Assembly: GCA_002706765.1 (NCBI GenBank)
Contig: PAJV01000077.1
Coordinates: 246,547 to 310,546, forward strand
DNA from: Gimesia sp.
GTDB taxonomy: Bacteria > Planctomycetota > Planctomycetia > Planctomycetales > Planctomycetaceae
DNA length: 64,000 bases
Reading direction: 5' to 3'
This document shows, piece by piece, positions 18,843 to 27,200 of the stretch. The number at the start of each line of letters is the position of its first letter. Positions within the stretch are counted from its first letter, which is position 1. The position numbers and the translations under genes are program-made. The notes beneath the pieces are model-generated. The model was not told the DNA's origin and made no database searches. It saw only the letters and a program-made list of their open reading frames with translations.

Positions 18843-20108
18843 ATGAGATTATCCCTAACCTGGTTACAGTCCCCCCTTTTTTTCATTCTGCTCCTGATTT
18901 TTAATACCACAAATCATCTGGAAGCCGCCGAAGAGAGTCTGGGAACAGTCAGCATCACGGCTGAGAAAACGCCACTCGAAAACGAGCCCGTGTGTGTGGA
19001 ACTTCCAGAAACCGGATTGACAGCGGAGCAGGTTTATCTGGTTGAATCAGCCGACGCAGATAAGACCGCCATCCCTGCTCAGATCGAAAAACGAAAGCAG
19101 TCTGCAGATTTGCTCTGGTGGATTCCGCCTGGAGAAACACCCGCCGGTAAAACCCGCGTCTTTCAAATCAAAGCTGGCACTGCATCACCGCAGCAGAAGC
19201 TGACGATCAAAGATACGGACAAAGCCTATCAGTTCATGATCGGCGATCATCCGGTTTTGAGTTACAATTATAAACACATCAATCCGCCAGAGTCTCTGGA
19301 TCCATTGTACGGACGGAGCGCTCACATCCACCCGATCTGGACGCCTGCTGGAAAGATTGTCTCGGATGAATTCCCCCCGGACCATGCCCATCAGAGTGGC
19401 CAGTTCCTTGCATTTACAAAAGCCGTCTTTGAAGGACGACCGACCAACTTCTGGGAAATCAAAAGCCAGAAAGGCCGTGTTCGATTCAAAAACCTGGTCT
19501 ACAAACAGACCGGGCCAGTCTATGCGGAATTAATTGTGACGCAGGAACATGTGGATCTGACAGGCGAATCCGAAACTCCCGCCTTGCTGGAAACATGGTT
19601 CATCCGCGTCTGGAATCAGCCAGCGAAAGACCCGGAATTCTGGATGTACGACATCACCTCTGATTTAAGATGCGCGACCGAATCTCCGTTAAAGCTTCCC
19701 GAATATCATTATGGTGGCATGGCTATTCGTGGAGGGCGGGGATGGACCAGAGAAAACTGTGAGTTTCTGACTGCCAATGGCAAAACCCGGGCAAATGGCA
19801 ACCATGATCGTGCCCGCTGGTGTGACATTTCCGGCAGAACTGAGACCGGCGTTCCCTGGAGTGGATTTACCATTTTAACTCACCCCGACAATTTTCGTTT
19901 TCCGGAACCGGTGCGGATTCATCCTTCCATGCCTTATCTGGTATTCACTCCCTGCCCCCTGGGAGACTGGGAAATCGATCCGAAGGAACCGCTCATCAGC
20001 CACTATCGTTGTCTTGTACATGACGGGCCTGCACTTGCCCGAACCGATACACTCTGGCAGCACTATGCCAATCCAACTAAAGCGAATATCAAACTGACGG
20101 CTCCCTGA
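18843..20108 (+). CDS. DUF6807 (PmoA-like) family secreted protein
   Basis: The 421-aa protein has a signal peptide (about 1-28, ending LEAAEE). Its body has the conserved blocks FMIGDHPVLSYNYKHINPP, RSAHIHPIWTPAG and DHAHQSGQF, which I recognise from the DUF6807 family, often annotated PmoA. Many His residues in these blocks suggest metal or sugar binding. The family is common in planctomycetes next to dehydrogenases and sugar-degrading enzymes, but its function is not established. It is followed after only 26 bp by two hydrolase genes, so the three probably form one transcript. Confidence 0.8.
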   Translation: MRLSLTWLQSPLFFILLLIFNTTNHLEAAEESLGTVSITAEKTPLENEPVCVELPETGLTAEQVYLVESADADKTAIPAQIEKRKQSADLLWWIPPGETPAGKTRVFQIKAGTASPQQKLTIKDTDKAYQFMIGDHPVLSYNYKHINPPESLDPLYGRSAHIHPIWTPAGKIVSDEFPPDHAHQSGQFLAFTKAVFEGRPTNFWEIKSQKGRVRFKNLVYKQTGPVYAELIVTQEHVDLTGESETPALLETWFIRVWNQPAKDPEFWMYDITSDLRCATESPLKLPEYHYGGMAIRGGRGWTRENCEFLTANGKTRANGNHDRARWCDISGRTETGVPWSGFTILTHPDNFRFPEPVRIHPSMPYLVFTPCPLGDWEIDPKEPLISHYRCLVHDGPALARTDTLWQHYANPTKANIKLTAP

Positions 20109-20134
20109 CTTTCTGACTGCTGAAAGAGGATTCT

Positions 20135-20917
20135 ATGATCTGGGACTTACACTGCCACCTGTCCGGCGTGGAAGGTAAAACCGTTGATGAGCGTATCTCA
20201 CAGTTGATGGTTTATGCCGACCGGATGGGCGTGGAACGACTCATTTTTTTCATGGGATGGCCGTTTTTGACCGATCCCACGCCGGAACAGTTTCGCAAGC
20301 AGAATGACCAGGTATTGCAGGCGATCAGCCACTGGCATGACCGGGCTTTCGGGTTTGTATATCTTAATGCCAAATATGTCGATGAAAGCATCGCAGAACT
20401 CGACCGTTGTGTGAAAAACGGTCCGATGATCGGAGTTAAACTGTGGGTGGCCAGCCGTTGTAATGATCCGTCGATCGATCCGATTATCAAACGGGCTGCT
20501 GAGTTGAAGGCATTGATCTACCAACATACGTGGTACAAAACCGGTGGGAATCTGACAGGTGAATCAACGCCCGGTGATCTTGCCTTGATGGCAAAACGGC
20601 ATCCCGACATTCCTCTGATCTGCGGCCATACCGGGGGTGACTTTGAGCTGGGGTTGCGGGCGATCCAGGATTCTCCCAACGTCTATGCGGGAATTGGTGG
20701 ATCTGATCCGACAGCCGGCATCACGGAAATGGCAGTGCGGACACTGGGTGCAGACCGGGTCCTCTACGGCAGTGATATCGGCGGGCGCAGTTTTTCTTCG
20801 CAACTGGCGAAAGTCCAGGGAGCCGACATCCCCGAAGTTTCCAAGCGTCTGATTCTGGGAGGCAATCTCAAGCGTCTGCTCACTCCCATCCTGAAAGAGA
20901 AAGGGATCAACGTATGA
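20135..20917 (+). CDS. Amidohydrolase family TIM-barrel protein (active-type paralogue)
   Basis: The 260-aa protein is a compact amidohydrolase_2-type TIM barrel. It has the N-terminal metal motif DLHCHLSG (H-x-H, residues 4-11), YQHTWYKTGG, ICGHTGGDF with a conserved His, and a C-terminal Asp in LYGSDIGGRSF. No signal peptide is present, so it acts in the cytoplasm. The reaction is unknown. Its stop codon overlaps the start of the next gene (ATGA), a sign of translational coupling to a related protein that has lost the H-x-H site. AGAGGA lies about 6 nt before the ATG. Confidence 0.85.
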   Translation: MIWDLHCHLSGVEGKTVDERISQLMVYADRMGVERLIFFMGWPFLTDPTPEQFRKQNDQVLQAISHWHDRAFGFVYLNAKYVDESIAELDRCVKNGPMIGVKLWVASRCNDPSIDPIIKRAAELKALIYQHTWYKTGGNLTGESTPGDLALMAKRHPDIPLICGHTGGDFELGLRAIQDSPNVYAGIGGSDPTAGITEMAVRTLGADRVLYGSDIGGRSFSSQLAKVQGADIPEVSKRLILGGNLKRLLTPILKEKGINV

Positions 20918-21690
20918 TCTGCGATGTGAATGTGTATCTGTCCCGCTGGCCATTTCGTCGACTGCCTTGCGACAGTACTCCGGAACTGGTGCGCAAGCTG
21001 AAACAAAACGATGTGACCCGCGCCTATGCAGGCAGCTTTGACGGGCTGCTGCATAAAGACATCCGCACTGTGAATCAACGACTGAATGACGACTGCAGAT
21101 CACACGGCGCTGACCTGCTGATCCCTGTCGGCAGCATCAACCCTGCCCTGCCAGGCTGGGAAGACGATGTCATCGCCTGTCATGAGCAATGGAACATGCC
21201 CGGCATTCGTCTGCATCCGAATTACCATGAGTATGAATTGAGCAGCCCCGAAGTGAAAAAACTGTTCGAGATGGCAGCGGAACGGGGACTGTTTATTCAG
21301 ATCGCAATGCGGATGGAAGACGATCGCACGCATCACAAATTAATGCGGATTCCCGATGTGAATTTTGCAGCGCTGCCTGGTCTGATGAAGGAACATCAGC
21401 AGCTGCAGGTTACCATTCTCAATGGCATGAAGTCATTACGGGGAGCCAGTCTGACCCGCCTGACCGAGAACCCTAATCTGACCATTGAGATTGCCATGCT
21501 GGAAGGAGTGGGAGGAATCGAGAACCTCATGCAGCAGGTGCCTTACGAGCAAATTCTTTTCGGTTCTTACTTTCCCTTTTTCTACCTGGAGTCCAGTCTG
21601 AATAAACTGAAGGAGTCGCAACTGGGAATGAAGATCGAAGAGCAGATCACCTGGAAGAATGCTGAGCACCGGTTTGCCAAAACGCCGTGA
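20914..21690 (+). CDS. Amidohydrolase-like TIM-barrel protein lacking N-terminal metal ligands
   Basis: The 258-aa protein has the same size and overall layout as the preceding hydrolase and starts within its stop codon (ATGA). Where the partner has D-L-H-C-H, this one has ICDVNVYLS, so the H-x-H pair is gone. The equivalents of the later His and Asp sites are also weak (IQIAMRMED; LFGSYFPFF with Ser in place of Asp). It may be an inactive partner that forms a heteromer with the upstream enzyme, or it may use different chemistry. The TIM-barrel relationship is inferred from pattern and synteny. It ends 9 bp from the convergent SecA gene. Confidence 0.78.
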   Translation: MICDVNVYLSRWPFRRLPCDSTPELVRKLKQNDVTRAYAGSFDGLLHKDIRTVNQRLNDDCRSHGADLLIPVGSINPALPGWEDDVIACHEQWNMPGIRLHPNYHEYELSSPEVKKLFEMAAERGLFIQIAMRMEDDRTHHKLMRIPDVNFAALPGLMKEHQQLQVTILNGMKSLRGASLTRLTENPNLTIEIAMLEGVGGIENLMQQVPYEQILFGSYFPFFYLESSLNKLKESQLGMKIEEQITWKNAEHRFAKTP

Positions 21691-21699
21691 CCGGGCTGA

Positions 21700-23610
21700 T
21701 TACTCAGTCCATTCCAGATACGGGTCAAGTCCCATTTTATGGAACATTTCGATCCGGTTCTTTTCCTGCTTGAGCATATCCCGGCGCTGTTTGCGATGCA
21801 GTTTCTCCAGGAAATCCTGGGTGTTCTTGAAGAACGACAGCCAACCGGGTGACAGTTCCCCCTTCTCGTCAGCTTTGGCCGATTTCACAAGTTTCTGGAT
21901 CTGGTTCATTTCCAGGCAGCGGAGCAATTCGTCTTCCAGGGAAAGAAAGAACTGATAATGCCCGGGATCGCCCTGTCGGGCAGACCGACCGATCAGCTGA
22001 CGGTCGATACGGGCGGAGGTGTGCATCTCAGTGGCAATCACATGCAGCCCTCCATTGGCACGCACATCATCCTTCAACAGAATATCTGTCCCCCGTCCCG
22101 CCATATTCGTAGCGATGGTGACACGCGCCGGTTCTCCTGCTTTTCTGACGATCTCGGCTTCCTGTTCATGGTACTTGGCATTCAGGATCTGATGAGGGAT
22201 GGCTTTCATCGCCAGCAGGTCACCCAATGCTTCTGAGGCTTCGACGGAAGGCGTACCAACCAGAATCGGACAGCGTTTCAGCCGCAGTCGTTCGATTTCT
22301 TCTACGACGGCCATACGTTTGGCCTGCATGGTTTTAAAGACCCGCGCCTGACTTCCTTCACGAATACAGGGGCGATGCGTGGGTATGGAAGTCACAGAGA
22401 CTTTATAGGTTTTGCGGATTTCTTTTTCCGCCATTGCAGCAGTACCGGTCATTCCGGCCAGATGCGCGTAGTTCTGGAAAAAGCTCTGCACGGTGATTCG
22501 AGCCGCTTGCCCGGTCGCTGCAGTGATGGGAACATGCTCCTGTGCTTCGATGGACTGATGCAGTCCATCCTGCCATTTTCGTCCATCCATCATACGCCCC
22601 GTTGATTCATCGACAATCACGACTTCATCATCGACGACCACATAATCGCGGTCTTTCAGAAAACCGAAACGGGCCACCAGTGACTGCTCGACCTGTTTAT
22701 AAATGCGTTCGGTATCAATCGAATCCAGGAGTGAAGGTTTCGCCATCAGCAGAATTTTACGGCATCCCGAATCCGTGAGATACGATGAACGTTTTTTGGG
22801 TTCATATACATAATCCACTTCCGACTCAAGCTGGTGAGTGGCCCGGTTGCTCCAGCGAAACAGATTCACCGAGGCAGCGTCATTCGGCTGAATCAGCCCG
22901 ATAATCAACGGGGTTCTGGCTTCATCAATCAGCACACTGTCTGCTTCGTCAATCAATGCAAAATAGTTACCACGCTGAACCAGTGGCTCTTTCCCGGAGT
23001 TTTTATGGTTGGTAATCGCCTGCTCCAGCTGTCCGGGGGCAGAAGCACCAATGCGAATCCGGTCGCGGAGAAAATCAAACCCCATTTCATTTGCCGTGCC
23101 ATACGTCACATCCAGACCATAGGCGATGCGTCGGTCTTCGTCTTCCATATCTGATGTGATACAGCCGACGGAAAGCCCCAGCTTATTAAATACAGGCCCC
23201 ATGATTTCAGAGTCACGTTTGGCAAGATAGTCATTGACGGTGATCACGTGACAGCCTTTTCCCATCAGGGCACGCAGGTAGGCAGGCAGCACCGCTGTCA
23301 GGGTTTTGCCTTCACCGGTCTGCATTTCTGCAATGCCTCCTTCAAACAGGGCAATTCCCCCCATGAGTTGCACGGGGAAGTGTTCCATCTTCAATGTCCG
23401 CCAGGCGGATTCCCGTACCAGGGCATATGCTTCCGGCAGAATTTTCTTGAGGGGCTCACCCGATTTGGCGCGCCAGCGTAATTCCAGCGAGTAGCGTTCA
23501 AGTCGATCATCGGTCATTTTCTTAAGCGATTCACAACGCTTGACGATCTGCCCGGCAGTGGCACTCCAGCGGGAGAGACGTGATTTCGTCGGGCGAAAAC
23601 CAGTCTTCAT
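21700..23610 (-). CDS. SecA paralogue, shortened preprotein translocase ATPase
   Basis: This protein carries the SecA motor domains: Walker A in MQTGEGKTLTAVLPAY, the NDYLAKRD motif, DEADSVLIDEARTPLI (Walker B/DEAD-like), SVEASEALG and the motif VI region RIDRQLIGRSARQGDPG. It is about 636 aa, whereas housekeeping SecA is typically 800-900 aa. The C-terminal Zn-finger tail is absent, and the region before the end is short and charged. It resembles accessory SecA proteins of planctomycetes. Start: I use ATG 23610; the frame stays open to TTG 23703, and a TTG at 23640 has GGAGG 4 nt upstream, so the true start may be earlier. It faces two giant exported proteins. Confidence 0.88.
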   Translation of the reverse strand: MKTGFRPTKSRLSRWSATAGQIVKRCESLKKMTDDRLERYSLELRWRAKSGEPLKKILPEAYALVRESAWRTLKMEHFPVQLMGGIALFEGGIAEMQTGEGKTLTAVLPAYLRALMGKGCHVITVNDYLAKRDSEIMGPVFNKLGLSVGCITSDMEDEDRRIAYGLDVTYGTANEMGFDFLRDRIRIGASAPGQLEQAITNHKNSGKEPLVQRGNYFALIDEADSVLIDEARTPLIIGLIQPNDAASVNLFRWSNRATHQLESEVDYVYEPKKRSSYLTDSGCRKILLMAKPSLLDSIDTERIYKQVEQSLVARFGFLKDRDYVVVDDEVVIVDESTGRMMDGRKWQDGLHQSIEAQEHVPITAATGQAARITVQSFFQNYAHLAGMTGTAAMAEKEIRKTYKVSVTSIPTHRPCIREGSQARVFKTMQAKRMAVVEEIERLRLKRCPILVGTPSVEASEALGDLLAMKAIPHQILNAKYHEQEAEIVRKAGEPARVTIATNMAGRGTDILLKDDVRANGGLHVIATEMHTSARIDRQLIGRSARQGDPGHYQFFLSLEDELLRCLEMNQIQKLVKSAKADEKGELSPGWLSFFKNTQDFLEKLHRKQRRDMLKQEKNRIEMFHKMGLDPYLEWTE

Positions 23611-24295
23611 CCAATGATAGCTGTGTGATGCAATGCTCAAACTGCCTCCAGGAATCGATTCAAAACTACCAGAACAAGGATACAAACAATCCGACTGGAT
23701 CAATGTATCAGGAAATCAACACGCGCTACTTCCAGCATTATGACGCATTAATCAGGGAAAAGTAACGACTGAGCCCAGAAGTCCGAATTTCATCGTGAAC
23801 CATCACCCTGATGCCATAAGACACTCAGGAATAAAACCTTAAGATGTTTATATGATGTACCTTACACGAAATATCATACCGAAGTCTGACTGCCGGTTCT
23901 GCTTATTTTAATCAGTCAGTGAAGCAACAACAAAAACTTTTTTTGTGATTCGTCAGCAGTGATCTGAAAATGAGAGAATTCAGTAAGTTGTTACAGTTTG
24001 TTGATTTAAATCAACAATTCAGGTTGGTTTCCGTATCGTTTTGTTAGATTTTTTACCCCCAATCGTCATTTTCGGTGCAGGTTGTATTTTGCTTACGTCA
24101 AATATAAACAAGCCACCCATGCCGCACATTTCCTCTAAAGATTGGAAACATTCCAATTTCTCTGTTTTGTTAGGTAGGGCCGCCTCTTTAAAATCATTAA
24201 CTGAACAGCCAGCTGATTTTCTATACAAATGGAATCTGCCTGCTTTGAATCAAGTTCAACAACAAAGATTTATGTAACATAAAGATACCAGTTTA
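23611..24295. other. AT-rich divergent intergenic region
   Basis: About 685 bp between the SecA-paralogue start and the giant exoprotein start. Apart from the 20-bp palindrome at 23,998 I see no gene. The reading frames here (for example 24,041-24,277) have no ribosome binding site and atypical composition. Confidence 0.5.
23998..24017. promoter_or_regulatory. Perfect 20-bp palindrome with FNR/CRP-family box
   Basis: The sequence TTGTTGATTTAAATCAACAA reads the same on both strands. Its core fits the FNR-type consensus TTGAT-N4-ATCAA exactly (24001-24014). It lies about 280 bp upstream of the first giant exoprotein start and about 390 bp from the SecA-paralogue start, in an AT-rich gap. An operator for a CRP/FNR-family regulator is the natural suggestion. 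Confidence 0.45.
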
Positions 24296-27200
24296 ATGAT
24301 CTCGAAATTCATCGATAACTTGTGGCGTCCGCGGCGAACTAAACATCATCGCAGGCTGAAGCCAACAACCGCCCCGCTCGCTGCGACAGAAAAACTGGAA
24401 GACCGCACACTGCTCAGTGGTCAGGATCTGGTGGCTTTCGCCCAGGCGTTAACAGCCGCGAATGTGACACTCTACGGTGCCGCCTGGGATGCCAGCACCA
24501 CAGAACAAAAATCGCTACTGGAAGATGGCGCTCAGTATCTGCAGTTTGTGGAAATCACTGATGCCAATCGTGAATTGAACGCCATAGCTGATGCCGAGGG
24601 AATTGAAAGCATAAGTCCTGTCTGGAAACTTGACAATGGAACTCTGATTGACGGCAGCAGCATCAATTCCGTGGCAGATCTGGCAGCGGCAACCGGCGTT
24701 GCGATTCCTCTGTCAGATGATCCATTTCTGAAAGCGATCGACAACCAGAATTTTTATTCAGGAACGGCACTGCATGTCGCCCTAAATGGTTATGATTCTG
24801 AAAACAGTGCCCTCACTTACACAGTCCAGAGCAGCAATAATCAGATTTCAGCTCGTGTCCTGACTGGTAACCGCAGTATCCGAATCTCGGTGGAAGGCTA
24901 TGGGGATATGGTCTTCGAACTGTTCGAAGGGCGTTCGTCCCGTGCTGCAGAGCGGATTATCGAACTGGCCGAAAGTGGTTATTACGATAATCAGATCTTC
25001 GACATGATCATCAACGGTATGATCCAGGGAGGCGATCATTCAGAATCAGGGCTGGTCGATTCCGAGTTGGGATTTTTCGACGATCAGTTTCACCGGGAAC
25101 TGCAACACGTGCAGTCGGGTCTGCTTTCGATGTATAAGCCTGCTCCCATCCCCGATACAGGGGAAATTGAAGGCATCAGAACACCAACCACCACCGACGA
25201 CCAGAACGACTCTCGATTTTCGATTACCGGCGGTTACTCTCGAGAGTACGATTTCCAGAATACGATTTTTGGCTTCCTGACGGAAGGTGAAGACGTTCGT
25301 CAGGCACTGAGCAACATCTCGACCACTGATAATATTCCCGACTTTACAATCAAAATCGAAACTGTCGATGTCTTTTCTGATCTGGAAAACGGCACACTGG
25401 TGTTGACAGCCTTTGAAGGTTTTACCGGATCCTCCACCATTACAATGACAGCCCAGGATCAGGATGGCAACACCACACAGCGTACGTTTCAGGTGAATGC
25501 CACTCCCGATTCATTCCCAGCCCACCATTACTATGAGAATGCCAATCCCTATCTGGAAGACATCCCTGATCTGCAGATCACTCCTGGAGGTTCAATACAA
25601 TATCAACTGGTCGCCACTGACGTCGATTTGAATGCCCTGAACGGAAACGCTTATTTTAATTTTTATGACCAGGACAAGTTAAGAGCCCAGCAACTGGCGG
25701 TCCCTGTCACCGCCCCTCCGGGACTGGTTTATTCTGTTAATACTACGACCGGCTTACTGACTGTCAGCCCCACTGCGGGACTGGCCCCGGGTATCTATCA
25801 AATTACCGTCGCAGTTGGCTTCCAGCGGACCAATCCTGCAGATCCCAATTACGAAACAAACTTCCGCGATTTGCAGGACTACCAGGTCATTAATGTCATC
25901 GTGGGCACACCGCCTGTAGCCAATGATGACTTTTTTTCCTTACAGGGTGAAACCCCCGCTCCTATAGATCTATTGTCAAACGATACAGACAGTGATGGAA
26001 CCCTGGACGACACTTCCATTGAAATCGTCGCTCAGCCTGAACATGGTACTGTGACCGTCAATGATGATGGTACAGTGAATTACATCGCAGACGGCTCGGG
26101 TTACATGGGTATGGGCTCGTTTACCTATCGCGTAAAAGATAATCTGGGGCTGTATTCAAATACGGCTACCGTGAATTTCTCAATTGCTCCGGAAGGAGTG
26201 ATCCTGGTCACGACTCTTATTGATTTGTCCACAACAAATCGGAAAATCTCACTGCGTGAAGCTTTACAAGCCGCCAATACTGATGCCATCGTTGATGCAT
26301 CCCCCCCGGGAAATGGGGCTGACATCATCATGTTTGACCCGGCGTTATTCGACGGTCAGGAACAAACGATCCACCTGACTTCACAACTGCTTGTCCTCGA
26401 CGATGTCTCTATCATTGCACCCACGTCTGCAGAGGGTACATCTTTGCTGACATTAAACATGACCACGCCCAACCGCCATTTTAATATCACTGACAGTAAC
26501 GTGAATTTCATGGAAGTCAGACTGCAGAACCTGAAACTGACGAATGGTCAGCATTCTGATGATGGTGGGTCAATCTTCAATGCAGAACACCTGGTCCTGA
26601 TCAACAGCCAGCTGCTGAATAACCATACCGTAAACGGCTATGGCGGTGCGATCTATAACGCGGGAACACTGGAAATCAGTAACTCCTTTTTCCAGAATAA
26701 TTCTTCACAGTTATCTTCGGGAGGCGCCATCGCCAGCTTGTCAGGGGCGATCACTCTGACAGATACCATTCTGGATAACAATTCCGTAGAAGGGCATGCA
26801 GAAGGGCATGGTGGGGGCATCTATGCTTCTGACACGAATGTGACGCTGGTAGACAGTACTCTTTCCCTGAATTCCGCCAATATGGGTAGTGGAGGCGGAC
26901 TCTATTTTTCGAATGGAGAACTGACCATCAGCGGATCCCTGATCGTCAATAATAGTTCAGAAAGTCAGCAGGGTGGTGCAGGACTTTACATCGAAACGGC
27001 AACGACTCTCATCACCGGTTCTACGATACACGGCAATCAGAGCGCCGGTTCAGGCGGTGGTTTGGCACAGTCGGGAGGCGACCTGACCGTACGCAGCAGT
27101 ACGATCTCACAGAATACGGCGCTGTTGGGAAGTGGGGGTGGAATTTATAATGCCGCTTATACTTCGCATTTCATCAACAGCACCATTTCCGGAAATACCG

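Noticed and set aside
24041-24277. 78-codon frame upstream of the first giant exoprotein
   Set aside because: AT-rich, no ribosome binding site, no recognisable domain. It could mask promoter elements of the exoprotein.
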